From Paenibacillus validus NBRC 15382 (GTDB lineage: Bacteria; Bacillota; Bacilli; Paenibacillales; NBRC-103111), in assembly GCF_004000985.1 (NCBI RefSeq), contig NZ_BIMH01000001.1:1-64000 (forward strand): a stretch of DNA of 64,000 nucleotides, given 5' to 3'. Position numbers and translations under genes: made by a program. Position 1 is the stretch's first letter; each line of letters begins with the position of its first letter. This document shows positions 35,617 through 44,229 of this stretch, piece by piece. Below the pieces are notes generated by a model. That model did no database searches and had not been told where the DNA came from. It saw only the letters and a list, made by a program, of their open reading frames with translations.

Positions 35617-36486
35617 TTAAACAACTCGATTCGAGATCAAGAACTGCACAATTTCCGATTGTTCTCCATTTAGGCTAATAATGTTCGTCTGCAACGCAAC
35701 ACCTGTCACTTCGGCGACATCTATCGGGTAAAGAAGCTGTTCCCGCACTTCCTTGAGTACGCACAATCTCGGCAAAAAGCAGATGCCGGCTTTATTCAAG
35801 ACAAGCTTCTTGGCCGTCTCCGCATTATCGGTATGAATTTCGATCAACGGGGGCTTGTTCAGGCTTTGGAACACGCGGTGAATCCGAAGCCAGTCCAGTG
35901 AGCCGCATTCGAAGAAGACGAACGGCTGATCGACGATCAATTCCACCGATACCTCCTTTATTCCGGCTAGAGGATGGTCTGCGTAGGCGTACAAACGAAT
36001 CGGATCCTCATAATACTTCACGGATTGCAGATTCGGGTGACTCACGTTGCGGACAAATCCGATATCCAGCTCCCTGTTCAGCACCTTGCTTACGATGTCG
36101 TCTGTAACGGCCGTCGTCACCTTGATTTGAAGACCCGGGTACTGCGCCTTCAGCTTCGGCAGCAACTCCGGAATCATATAATTGGAGACGGATACGGTAC
36201 AGCCGATCCGCAGCTCATTCGGGATTGTTCGCTGCCGCTGGATGTGCTGCTTACCCTTCTGATAAATATGCAGCAATTGCTGGGCATACGGCAGAAATTG
36301 ACGTCCCTTCTCAGTCAGCTGCACTTGCTTGCCCAAACGATCGAACAACCGGCAGTCCAGCTCCCGCTCCAGCGATTGAATTCGCGCGGTAACCGATGGC
36401 TGAGAAAGGAACAGCACCTCCGCCGCTTTATTAAAGCTGCCATAGTGAAACACATATACAAAAGCTTCGATGTTCTCGATATTCAT
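35617..36486 (-). CDS. LysR family regulator (CysL/YtlI-like), likely controller of the right-hand cluster
   Basis: 289 residues. The N-terminal winged helix reads MNIENIEAFVYVFHYGSF, NKAAEVLFLSQPSVTARI and QSLERELDCRLFDRLG; the effector domain begins near 90 (NELRIGCTVSVSNYMIPELL). ATG 36486 follows GGAGA by seven bases; the longer frame to 36531 is rejected. It heads the lysR-monooxygenase operon, and its own leader carries a terminator. Palindromes TTCTAT-N6-ATAGAA elsewhere in the cluster are candidate binding sites. Confidence 0.9.
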   Translation of the reverse strand: MNIENIEAFVYVFHYGSFNKAAEVLFLSQPSVTARIQSLERELDCRLFDRLGKQVQLTEKGRQFLPYAQQLLHIYQKGKQHIQRQRTIPNELRIGCTVSVSNYMIPELLPKLKAQYPGLQIKVTTAVTDDIVSKVLNRELDIGFVRNVSHPNLQSVKYYEDPIRLYAYADHPLAGIKEVSVELIVDQPFVFFECGSLDWLRIHRVFQSLNKPPLIEIHTDNAETAKKLVLNKAGICFLPRLCVLKEVREQLLYPIDVAEVTGVALQTNIISLNGEQSEIVQFLISNRVV

Positions 36487-36529
36487 ACGCATTTCTCCAG
36501 ATCGACATAGAATAGGAAGATCAAGTGTC

Positions 36530-36596
36530 AAAATAAAAAGAGACCTTCAAAGCGCGTCCATCCAAAATTACATTCAGGTTGAAGGCTTCAGGTCTC
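36530..36596 (-). terminator. Leader terminator/attenuator before the lysR gene
   Basis: Minus strand: GAGACCT (36590-36596) can pair with AGGTCTC (36540-36546), followed by TTTTTATTTT. A competing stem pairs CCTTCAA with TTGAAGG. It lies downstream of a candidate promoter at 36632-36660, so it may regulate lysR, or it may simply end the GNAT/importer operon. No known riboswitch class was recognised. Confidence 0.55.
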
Positions 36597-36631
36597 CGGC
36601 TGCCCGGTTGACAACTATAAATTTATCCTAT

Positions 36632-36660
36632 ACTTTACTCGTCATAACCAAGTATGTCAA
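36632..36660 (-). promoter_or_regulatory. Candidate promoter of the lysR operon
   Basis: Minus strand TTGACA (36655-36660), 17-bp spacer, TAAAGT (36632-36637). The -10 hexamer equals that of the dipeptide-importer promoter at 42945-42950. Confidence 0.5.
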
Positions 36661-36721
36661 TCGGAATTTAATTATTAAACATCGAACCTTCTCCACATGT
36701 ATAATCTGCTTCGTGTCCATA

Positions 36722-37276
36722 CTAACTGTGCTTTCCCGCAGGCTTGAGCAGCGCTGTCATCGTTAAGTTCAAACGATAGTGCAAGACATGCGTCTCTCCG
36801 TTCTGGAAATCCTTGTCTGGAGCGCGTTCAAAGCCCAAACGCTCATACAGCTTGACGGCTGACGCCATCATAGCCGAAGTATGCAGGTGCAAGTATGCCG
36901 CTCCCAAGATTCGAGCTCGGCGTACGCATTCCTGAATAAGCGCCGTTGCAATGCCCTTGCCCCTTGCACTCGGAGCTACGGACAACAGCCGGATAATCGG
37001 TCCGTCGATTCCAAGCTCGGGCTTGCCGTAAGCTTTCTCCGAGGATATAAACAATAAGACGCTGCCCACGATCTCTCCGTTCAGTTCGGCAACGATGCGG
37101 GCCTCCGGTCCATCGCCGTCAACGGAACCTGCGATGGACTCCCGATAGGCTTCCCATCTTTTCTTAGGCAGTGTATCGGCATATTGCTCATATGCGGCAA
37201 GCGCAACCGCACGAATCACTTCCCCGTCGCCCTCTGCCGCATCTCGAATCAGCAGTGTTCCTTCATTGCTCCCCAT
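36722..37276 (-). CDS. GNAT family N-acetyltransferase
   Basis: Acetyl-CoA-dependent transferase of 184 residues. The GNAT core is visible: LSVAPSARGKGIATALIQEC (motif A) near 95-115 and AVKLYERLGFER (motif B). ATG 37276 has GGGGG seven bases upstream. It is last in the dipeptide-type importer operon, 43 bp after the ATPase gene. An imported amino compound could be its substrate, as for SnaA, which acetylates S-(2-succino)cysteine in B. subtilis; this is inferred from context. Confidence 0.88.
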   Translation of the reverse strand: MGSNEGTLLIRDAAEGDGEVIRAVALAAYEQYADTLPKKRWEAYRESIAGSVDGDGPEARIVAELNGEIVGSVLLFISSEKAYGKPELGIDGPIIRLLSVAPSARGKGIATALIQECVRRARILGAAYLHLHTSAMMASAVKLYERLGFERAPDKDFQNGETHVLHYRLNLTMTALLKPAGKHS

Positions 37277-37319
37277 CTCCCATCCCCCGCTTCCTGATTG
37301 TAACTTGGCAAATTCCGGC

Positions 37320-39359
37320 TTATATCACGGGATCGTGACATGCCGCATAATGACCTGGTCCAACCTCACGGAACGAGGGTTGCTCGGCAGCGCATCTGGC
37401 TGTGGCGGCCGGACAGCGTGTACGGAATCGGCAGCCGGAGGGAGGGCGGGCCGGCGACGGTATTTCCCCCTGGATGACGGCAAATTCACGCCGACGCTGC
37501 GGATCCGGCACCGGCATGGAGGATACGAGCGCTTTCGTGTAATGATGCGCCGGATGAAGGAACAACTGCTCGCTGGGAGCGATCTCGACCAGCTTGCCTA
37601 AGTACATGACGCCGATCCGATCGGATACGTATCGCACCACATTCAATCCATGACCGATAAACATCAAGGTTAGATCCAGCTGCTGCCTAAGCTCCTGCAG
37701 CAGATTGACGATCTGCGCCTGCACGGATACGTCGAGCGCCGATACCGCCTCATCCGCCAGCACGAACTTCGGACGCAGGGCGATCGCTCTCGCGATACCG
37801 ATCCGCTGCCGCTGCCCGCCGGAAAATTCATGAGGATAGCGGTCGTAGGAGGCCGCGCTTAAGCCGACCAGGCGCAGCAGCTCTTCAACAGCCTCCCTCT
37901 TCTCCCGGGCGCTCAGATTGCCGTGAACGGCGAACGGCTCACCGATGATATCCCCGACCTTCCAGCGTGGATCGACGGAACCGTATGGATCTTGGAAAAT
38001 CATCTGCATATGCTTGCGCTCCTCGCGCAAGCGGGCTCTGGACAATGCAGCCAGATCCTGACCCTCGAACAGGACGGACCCGGAGGTAGGCCTTTCAATA
38101 TGAAGAAGCACCCGGCCGAGCGTCGACTTTCCGCTTCCCGATTCGCCGACCAGACCGAACGTCTCGCCCTTGCGAATCGAGAACGATACATCATCGACTG
38201 CTTGGACCGCTTTCTTCTCCCGCGAGAAGAGCGATCTGCCATAGGGGTAATGCTTGGTCACATGCCGCAGCTCAAATAGCGCATCCGCATCAGGCCCTGC
38301 CGATTCGGCTTCCGCGCGTAGAGCAGCGGCAGCGACTTCAACATGCGGCGTTATCGACGCTGCCGACGCGTCCGATTCACCGCTGAGTAGCCGCTCCACG
38401 TTCCAGCAGGCCGATTGCCGGCCGTCTCTGTCCTGCAGTACCGGCGCCTCGCGAACGCATTGTTCCGATGCATACGGACAGCGGGGATGGAAGCGGCAGC
38501 CACTAGGCAAGTCGGCCAGACTCGGAATCGAACCCGGAATCGCGTACAGCCGTTTCGAGCGGTCGCTCTCCATCATCGTAATCGACTGCAAGAGCCCCTG
38601 CGTATAAGGGTGATAAGGCTGCGCAAACAATTCTGCTGTCGATGCCTGCTCGACCACTTGCCCCGCGTACATGACAACGATCCGGTCTGCGATCTCTGCG
38701 GCGATGCCAAGATCGTGCGTAATGAGCAGAATCGACATGTTGAATTCGACCTTCAATTCTTGCAGCAACTGCAAGATCTGCGCTTGAATCGTAACGTCGA
38801 GCGCCGTTGTCGGTTCGTCTGCAATCAGCAGCTCAGGTTCGCAGCTTAAGGCCATTGCGATCATCGCCCGCTGCAGCATCCCGCCGGACAGCTCGTTCGG
38901 ATATTGCTTCATCCGCAGCTCGGGCTCCGGTATACCGACGCGCCGAAGCAGCTCCACAGCTCGATGCCGCGCTTGGTTCGAGGTTTTTTTCCGGTCAGGA
39001 CGCAGAATGGTCTCGATGATCTGCTTGCCGATCGTAAATACCGGGTCAAACGCCGCCATTGGCTCCTGGAACACCATCGCCATCTTTTTTCCCCGCAGCG
39101 ACCGAAGCGCGTGCTGCGAAAGACCGGCCACATCGATCCCATCCAGCATGATGGTCCCGGCTCTAATTGATCCGTTCTCATCGTCAATCAGACGCATGAC
39201 AGCTTTGGATGTAACCGTCTTTCCGCTCCCCGATTCGCCTACCAGACATATCGTTTCGCCGGCTTTGATGGAGAAGCTAACGTCACTGATCACTTGCAGT
39301 ACGCCCCGACTCGTAGCGAATTCGACGCTAAGCCCTTCTATATCCAGTAATTGGCTCAT
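37320..39359 (-). CDS. Dipeptide/oligopeptide-type ABC transporter, fused double ATPase
   Basis: 679-residue fusion of DppD- and DppF-like ATPases (GsiA/DdpDF layout). First domain: GESGSGKTV, LSGGMLQRAMIAMAL and LLIADEPTTALDVT. Second domain: GESGSGKSTLGR, FSGGQRQRIGIARAIAL and FVLADEAVSALDVS, where the usual DEP is DEA. Oligopeptide C-terminal Cys-rich motifs occur after each domain (SGCRFHPRCPYAS, SGCRFRTRCPAAT), possibly an iron-sulfur or metal site. ATG 39359 follows AGGAGGAG. It powers the DppB/DppC-like permeases next to it. Confidence 0.94.
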   Translation of the reverse strand: MSQLLDIEGLSVEFATSRGVLQVISDVSFSIKAGETICLVGESGSGKTVTSKAVMRLIDDENGSIRAGTIMLDGIDVAGLSQHALRSLRGKKMAMVFQEPMAAFDPVFTIGKQIIETILRPDRKKTSNQARHRAVELLRRVGIPEPELRMKQYPNELSGGMLQRAMIAMALSCEPELLIADEPTTALDVTIQAQILQLLQELKVEFNMSILLITHDLGIAAEIADRIVVMYAGQVVEQASTAELFAQPYHPYTQGLLQSITMMESDRSKRLYAIPGSIPSLADLPSGCRFHPRCPYASEQCVREAPVLQDRDGRQSACWNVERLLSGESDASAASITPHVEVAAAALRAEAESAGPDADALFELRHVTKHYPYGRSLFSREKKAVQAVDDVSFSIRKGETFGLVGESGSGKSTLGRVLLHIERPTSGSVLFEGQDLAALSRARLREERKHMQMIFQDPYGSVDPRWKVGDIIGEPFAVHGNLSAREKREAVEELLRLVGLSAASYDRYPHEFSGGQRQRIGIARAIALRPKFVLADEAVSALDVSVQAQIVNLLQELRQQLDLTLMFIGHGLNVVRYVSDRIGVMYLGKLVEIAPSEQLFLHPAHHYTKALVSSMPVPDPQRRREFAVIQGEIPSPARPPSGCRFRTRCPAATARCAAEQPSFREVGPGHYAACHDPVI

Positions 39360-39371
39360 CCGGGTCTCCTC

Positions 39372-40265
39372 CTATGATCGGCGCTTCTTCGGATCCAGCG
39401 TGTCGCGCAGCTCGTCGCCGATTACGTTGACGGACAAAACGAACAGCGTAATCGCTAAACCGGGAAACGTACAGATCCACCACGCGACCGTCAAATATCC
39501 TCTTCCTTGCGAGAGAAACGCGCCCCAATCAGGTATTTCCTTCAACACGCCAAGCCCCAGGAAGCTAAGACCGGATCCGGTCAGAATGGAGGTGCCTACA
39601 CTGACGGCAGCCATGACCAGCAGCGGAGTCAACGAATTGGGCAGAATGTGCTTAAAGAATACAGACGGCTCTGTAGCCCCGATGGAACGGGATGCCGTAA
39701 TGAACGAGCGGTTCTTGATGCTGAGGATTTGTCCTCTCATAATTCTGGCATAGTTTGGAACCGTGGCTATTGCAACGGCTAATATGATGTTCCGCAGCCC
39801 CGGTCCTAACGCAGCGGCGACCGCCAGAGCGAGCAGCACGCTAGGAATCGTCATGACCACGTCGATCACCCGCATCAGCACACGGTCCACCCATCCGCCA
39901 AAGTAGCCCGACAAAGCCCCGATCGCCCCTCCGGACAGTCCGCCGACAAGCACCGAAGCGAAGCCGATCAATAGCGATTCGCGGGCACCGTACACGATGA
40001 CGCTGAATACGTCCCTGCCGAAATAGTCAGTGCCCAGCCAATGCGCCGCCCCAGGGGCCAGCAGGATTTGATCCGCTTGCATGTCGGTAGGCGAGTAACG
40101 GGCAATCCACTGCGGGACAAGGGCGCAGACGACAAGAAATAAAAAGACAAGTGCGGCAGCGTACACGAACAACCTCGAAACGGCTATTCGGGGGAACGCA
40201 CGATGATGCCCCGCAACGGCCCTTTTCATCCGCCATATCGGTTTCACGGTTGCTGCTTCTCTCAT
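39372..40265 (-). CDS. Dipeptide-type ABC transporter permease (DppC-like)
   Basis: 297-residue inner-membrane protein with about six helices; the first is near LFVYAAALVFLFLVVCAL. WLGTDYFGRDVFS is the DppC-type periplasmic motif, and the cytoplasmic EAA-loop is represented by TASRSIGATEPSVFFKHILP. ATG 40265, nine bases after GGAGG, is preferred over ATG 40271. It is separated by 12-15 bp from its operon neighbours. Confidence 0.93.
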   Translation of the reverse strand: MREAATVKPIWRMKRAVAGHHRAFPRIAVSRLFVYAAALVFLFLVVCALVPQWIARYSPTDMQADQILLAPGAAHWLGTDYFGRDVFSVIVYGARESLLIGFASVLVGGLSGGAIGALSGYFGGWVDRVLMRVIDVVMTIPSVLLALAVAAALGPGLRNIILAVAIATVPNYARIMRGQILSIKNRSFITASRSIGATEPSVFFKHILPNSLTPLLVMAAVSVGTSILTGSGLSFLGLGVLKEIPDWGAFLSQGRGYLTVAWWICTFPGLAITLFVLSVNVIGDELRDTLDPKKRRS

Positions 40266-40280
40266 CCTCATCTTCCTCCT

Positions 40281-41210
40281 CTAGCTTTGCAGGCGTCTAA
40301 CCCGCGGATCGATGTACGAATACGAAATGTCGACGCAAGCATTGACGATGACATATACGATGGCCGTAAACAAAATGACTCCCTGGACAACCGGCAAATC
40401 CTTGGCCATGATGGCGTCCGCAACAATCCGCCCGATGCCTTGCCGCGAGAAGACCGTTTCAATGACAACCGTGCCCGCCAGCATCTCGCCGATCAGGATG
40501 CCGAGCATGGTGACGGCCGGTATGAGCGCGTTGCGCAGCGCATGACGATACATGACAGCCCTCTCCAATAAACCTTTGGCACGCAGCGTCGTAATAAACG
40601 GTTCGCCGAGCACTTCAAGCATGGAATTCCGCACCATACGGACGATAAATCCGGCTCCGAGCATACCTAGCGTTAAGGCTGGAAGGATCAGAGTCTCCAG
40701 TCCGTCCGAGCCCATAGCAGGAAACCAGCCGAAATATACAGAAAATACGAGGATAAGCAGGATGCCCGACCAGAAGGTGGGCATGGAGATACCGAACAAA
40801 CCGACGATCCTGGCTGCCATATCGATCGCCTTATTCCGATGTATAGCCGATAGGACGCCCAGCACCATGCCGACAATGACGGAGACAGCCGAAGCTGCAG
40901 TCGTAAGCGCCAAAGTAGCCGGGAAATGCGTGATGATTTTCGGCAGGACCGGCTCCGAATTCACCAGCGATTTCCCGAAATCCCCGTGAAGCACACGGTT
41001 GAAGTAGTTCAGAAACTGTTCATAGAACGGCCGGTCTACACCCAGCTGATGCCGCAAATTCGCAATCGCCTCCGGGCTCATCGAGCTGGGATCGATCATG
41101 TTCATCACGACGTCGCCCGGGAGCACATATAGAATGCAGAACACCAGAATGGAGGAGCCCGCCACGACGCCCAGAGAGCTCAATAATCGAACCGTTATGG
41201 CCTTGCCCAT
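40281..41210 (-). CDS. Dipeptide-type ABC transporter permease (DppB-like)
   Basis: 309-residue inner-membrane permease. DppB features: first helix SSILVFCILYVLPGDVVM, then LGVDRPFYEQFLNYFNRV and HGDFGKSL, and the EAA-loop TLRAKGLLERAVMYRHALRN. ATG 41210 follows GGAGGG. It forms the channel with the DppC-like protein; substrate is set by the lipoprotein encoded just upstream. Confidence 0.94.
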   Translation of the reverse strand: MGKAITVRLLSSLGVVAGSSILVFCILYVLPGDVVMNMIDPSSMSPEAIANLRHQLGVDRPFYEQFLNYFNRVLHGDFGKSLVNSEPVLPKIITHFPATLALTTAASAVSVIVGMVLGVLSAIHRNKAIDMAARIVGLFGISMPTFWSGILLILVFSVYFGWFPAMGSDGLETLILPALTLGMLGAGFIVRMVRNSMLEVLGEPFITTLRAKGLLERAVMYRHALRNALIPAVTMLGILIGEMLAGTVVIETVFSRQGIGRIVADAIMAKDLPVVQGVILFTAIVYVIVNACVDISYSYIDPRVRRLQS

Positions 41211-41222
41211 CTAGCACCCTCC

Positions 41223-42884
41223 TTACTTCTTAACGAGCGAGACGTCATTGAATATCGGATAACCGAGCGAATCGAATTTCAGACCGGAAAATGCATTTGA
41301 GGCCGCTACCGTATAAGGGAAGACGTATATCGGAATGATGACGGCATTATCGATAATATAGTGCTGTACCTTCTTGTAGATCTCTTTGCGCTTGGCTTCA
41401 TCCGTCTCTACGACGCCTTGCTCGAGCAGCTTGTCAAGAGCAGGGTCCGACAGACGGGATAGCGACGGGCGCGTATTCGGAGCGGTCGTGTGATAGAACG
41501 AATTGAGCGCGACCGGATCCGAATTGACTTGGCTATTGCCGTAAAGGTCATATGACTGATTCGTATAAATGACGGTCTGCACGTCTTTCGTAATCCCCAC
41601 TTCGACGGCGATGCCGACCTTCTTCAACTGCTGCTGGACGATGGCGGCGATGTCATTGCGCTTCTCGCGGTTCGGCGAGCCGTCGACATAATGCAGCGTA
41701 AGCTTCTTGCCGTCCTTCTCGCGTATGCCGTCGGCCCCCTTGACCCAGCCTAATTCGTCGAGCAAGCGGTTCGCTTTGTCGGGATCGGGCTTGATCGAAT
41801 TTTCCAACGAGGGATCATAGCCAAACATATTAGGCGTCAGCGGCGACCATGCCCGTTGATACGTCCCCAAGTACAGCGACTTGATGATCGAGTCGACGTC
41901 AACGGCATATTGCACAGCCTGCCGGGCCTTTACGTCATTCCATGGCGCCCGGCTTTGGTTAAAGAACAGTGTGTACGGCAGCCCGCCTGTATTGAATTGC
42001 AGCACCTGCAGCTTGGCATCGTTCTTAAGCGTCACAATATTTTGCGGAGGAATGGTTTCGGCGGCGGTCACTTGCCCGCTCTGGACGCTGCCGATGCGGG
42101 TCGCTTCTTCCGGGATGATTTTGAATGTGATGGCGTCTAAATAAGACTGGCCTTTATTGTCGACCAGTGCCGGCGCCCAGTTGTAGTCGGGATTGCGCTC
42201 CACCTTGATCTCTGAATTATCGTCCCACTTCACGAATTTGAACGGTCCTGTGCCGACCGGGTTTTTGCCGAATTGATCGCCGTATTTCTTCGCTGCGGTT
42301 GGAGAAACGATGCCGAGCATGGCTTGGCTTAAGTTGCCCAGGAAGGCAACGGACGGCGTCTCCAGATTCAACTTGATCGTGTATTCGTCAATAACCTCGG
42401 ATGATTTGTAAGGCTTCAGCAGCGCCGTGGAGTTGGCGGCCTTCGTGCCCGGATCGAGAATACGGTCGAAGCTGATCTTCACAGCCTCTGCGTTAAACGG
42501 CGTTCCGTCATGGAATTTGACATCCTTGCGCAGCTTGAACGTGTAGCTCTTGCCGTCCGGAGATATCGTCCACTCGGTGGCCAGCCATGGCTTGATCGTG
42601 TTGTCCGGCAATTGAACGACGAGACTGTCATAGATCGTGCGGAACACTCTCACGGCTACGGCCAGACCGCTGCGATGCGGATCGAGCGAGTCCGGCGACG
42701 TGGCCAATGCGTAAGAGATCTCACCGCCGGACGCGGCTTGCGCCTTTACCTCCGTGCTTCCCGCATTACCGGGCGAGCTTGGTCCGGCTTTCGAATCAGC
42801 CCCTCTGCAAGCCGACAAGACCATAACTACAGCTGACATAAGTGCGATTAATTTGACCCAACGAGCCTTTTTCATATGACTCAT
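41223..42884 (-). CDS. Dipeptide/oligopeptide-type substrate-binding lipoprotein (SBP family 5)
   Basis: Extracellular lipoprotein of about 553 residues that delivers substrate to the DppB/C-like permeases. The signal peptide KLIALMSAVVMVLSAC gives a lipobox Cys. SBP_bac_5 motifs: LATSPDSLDPHRSGL, YTFKLRKDVKFHDGTPFNA and GTGPFKFVKWD. ATG 42884 is favoured by a G-rich site upstream; ATG 42875 is an alternative. It is first in the operon, under a promoter with a LysR-like palindrome. A paralogous pseudogene lies 1 kb upstream. Family members bind peptides, glutathione or nickel chelates, so ligand is open. Confidence 0.92.
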   Translation of the reverse strand: MSHMKKARWVKLIALMSAVVMVLSACRGADSKAGPSSPGNAGSTEVKAQAASGGEISYALATSPDSLDPHRSGLAVAVRVFRTIYDSLVVQLPDNTIKPWLATEWTISPDGKSYTFKLRKDVKFHDGTPFNAEAVKISFDRILDPGTKAANSTALLKPYKSSEVIDEYTIKLNLETPSVAFLGNLSQAMLGIVSPTAAKKYGDQFGKNPVGTGPFKFVKWDDNSEIKVERNPDYNWAPALVDNKGQSYLDAITFKIIPEEATRIGSVQSGQVTAAETIPPQNIVTLKNDAKLQVLQFNTGGLPYTLFFNQSRAPWNDVKARQAVQYAVDVDSIIKSLYLGTYQRAWSPLTPNMFGYDPSLENSIKPDPDKANRLLDELGWVKGADGIREKDGKKLTLHYVDGSPNREKRNDIAAIVQQQLKKVGIAVEVGITKDVQTVIYTNQSYDLYGNSQVNSDPVALNSFYHTTAPNTRPSLSRLSDPALDKLLEQGVVETDEAKRKEIYKKVQHYIIDNAVIIPIYVFPYTVAASNAFSGLKFDSLGYPIFNDVSLVKK

Positions 42885-42944
42885 ACCCCCGCCCCACAAT
42901 AAATACACATAATTCCCATGTGATATGTATTATTTATTTTCCTT

Positions 42945-42973
42945 ACTTTACCATTCAAGTTAAAGACCGTCAA
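42945..42973 (-). promoter_or_regulatory. Promoter of the dipeptide-type importer operon
   Basis: Minus strand TTGACG (42968-42973), 17-bp spacer, TAAAGT (42945-42950). The weak -10 fits activator dependence; the palindrome at 42994-43011 is centred near -64 from the expected RNA start. Confidence 0.55.
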
Positions 42974-42993
42974 TCCGTGTAAGGCAAAACATA

Positions 42994-43011
42994 TTCTATC
43001 CATGTATAGAA
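42994..43011. promoter_or_regulatory. LysR-type operator palindrome TTCTAT-N6-ATAGAA
   Basis: TTCTAT-CCATGT-ATAGAA is a perfect 6-bp inverted repeat with a 6-bp centre. It is placed where LysR activators usually bind (around -65). A further TTCTAT half-site lies at 43015-43020. Related sites are at 58078-58095 and 58147-58164. Confidence 0.6.
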
Positions 43012-43043
43012 AGGTTCTATAGAGCGGGGCATCAGCAAGCAGC

Positions 43044-43079
43044 AACAAAACCAGCCTTCATCTATAGAGTGAAAGCTGG
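43044..43079 (-). terminator. Terminator after the OsmC gene
   Basis: Minus strand CCAGCTTTCA...TGAAGGCTGG with one mismatch, followed by TTTTGTT. It separates the long monooxygenase operon from the importer operon. Confidence 0.7.
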
Positions 43080-43110
43080 ATATTCATCACTGCCCTGAAT
43101 CATGCGAATT

Positions 43111-43659
43111 TCATAGGATGTCCCCTGTGCTGCGTTGATTCACGACCAATTCTCCGTGAATAACCTGCGGGTTCTTGAGCAAATTGAAGATCGGGCATAC
43201 CTGTTCGATGGCTTCATGAAGCGCTTGAAGCGTTTCTTCTGACTCAACCGATTGGATGAACAGCTTGTAGCGAATGTTATGAGGATACACAGGGATATGT
43301 TCATAGCCGGGTCTGCCGGCTAACGGATGCATATCTCCCTCGACCTCCACCTCCAGCGATTCTAGCGAAACCTCGCGTTCCGCCGCCTGAATCAAAGCAA
43401 TATGCGTCAAGCAGCTGCCCAGTACGCCAAGCTGAAGCTCCGGCGAGGAAGGTCCAAGATTATAACCCGCGAAATCCGGCGGACTGTCGCTGATCACTTG
43501 AAAATCGCGGATGCGGATTTCCCTCACCCCGCTGCGTCCGAGAGTTTGGGCTTTAGCCCGCAGCGTAACGCCTGCCGCCTCGGGCTGCTGCTCCGCCTTC
43601 TCCTGACGCTCAAACAAGGCAGCTCGCTTCTGTTTCAAATATTCGTTCAAGGTTGTCAT
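43111..43659 (-). CDS. OsmC family protein
   Basis: 182 residues of the OsmC/Ohr fold, thiol-based proteins that reduce organic peroxides or handle reactive sulfur. The two redox Cys are in VLGSCLTHIALIQAAE and EQVCPIFNLLKNPQ. A 30-residue charged N-terminal extension precedes the core. Its ATG overlaps the upstream stop (ATGA), so translation is coupled. In a sulfur-oxidation cluster it could detoxify peroxide or persulfide by-products; that is inferred. Confidence 0.88.
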   Translation of the reverse strand: MTTLNEYLKQKRAALFERQEKAEQQPEAAGVTLRAKAQTLGRSGVREIRIRDFQVISDSPPDFAGYNLGPSSPELQLGVLGSCLTHIALIQAAEREVSLESLEVEVEGDMHPLAGRPGYEHIPVYPHNIRYKLFIQSVESEETLQALHEAIEQVCPIFNLLKNPQVIHGELVVNQRSTGDIL

Positions 43660-43922
43660 TGCGCATCTCCTCCGAAAATCTGCTGCAGTTCTCTAATAAT
43701 TGCCGTTTTCTCTGTCTCACGCACCTGACTTCTGCGTGCCTTCAGATAACGGAGCAATGATTTCTTCGCCGTGTCCTCCAGCTGCGAGATCGCTTTGCCG
43801 CGCCCGTCGAATTCCGGATGTTCGTTCCAGAACGTTTCCTTCCACTCGTCCAGCAGCTCCGTGAGCTCTTCAGGCCGTTCAATGAACACGCCGAGCTCCT
43901 CGCCCTTCCTGTTAAAAAACAC
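43656..43922 (-). CDS. Hypothetical protein, probably N-terminally truncated
   Basis: Up to 88 residues, strongly charged and helical (PEELTELLDEWKETFWNEH, SLLRYLKARRSQVRETEKT). The GTG at 43922 has no ribosome site, and the frame closes a few codons upstream at a TGA. The 5' part overlaps the end of the binding-protein pseudogene in another frame, which looks like a deletion junction. It is coupled by ATGA overlap to the OsmC gene. No family recognised. Confidence 0.5.
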   Translation of the reverse strand: MFFNRKGEELGVFIERPEELTELLDEWKETFWNEHPEFDGRGKAISQLEDTAKKSLLRYLKARRSQVRETEKTAIIRELQQIFGGDAQ

Positions 43923-44190
43923 ATAAGTCGTTCAGTAAGGCGATAACATTGTCCGATGCCGAATCTCCTTGGTCATTGATTTGGTTGACGGTTATTGGCG
44001 CGTTGACTATTCCGATCGTAATCGCTTTTTCCTTCTGAGGTGCCGCCGGTTCGGACGTTTTCCCGTTATCGGCAGCTACCGGCTTCTGAGGCGCCGAGGC
44101 CGCGGGCGTTGACGAGCCGCCGCAAGCCTACAGTATCAGCATCAAACCTGTTAGTGTAAATATGAATCCGTTGCGATAAATGGTTCTCAT
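43912..44190 (-). pseudogene. Broken SBP family 5 binding lipoprotein gene
   Basis: ATG 44190, preceded by GGAGG, opens MRTIYRNGFIFTLTGLMLIL, then TAG, then in frame ACGGSSTPAASAPQKPVA. The TAG falls exactly at the lipobox, between the signal peptide and the Cys. The frame continues KAITIGIVNAPITVNQINDQ and GDSASDNVIALLNDL, typical of the start of peptide-binding lipoproteins, then ends at 43912. Only about 90 of some 550 codons remain. Both the nonsense codon and the truncation make it non-functional. Confidence 0.75.
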
Positions 44191-44229
44191 CAGATAGGTG
44201 CCTCCACATTTTAAATCCATTTCGGATTG

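Noticed and set aside
36540-36600. T-box riboswitch in the lysR leader
   Set aside because: A GGATGGACGCG stretch is only loosely like the T-box core; specifier and AG-box elements are absent and the leader is too short.
36584-36604. B12-box-like string AGCCGGAGACCTG in the lysR leader
   Set aside because: It resembles the cobalamin riboswitch box but lacks one base, and none of the other conserved cobalamin elements lie upstream in the short leader.
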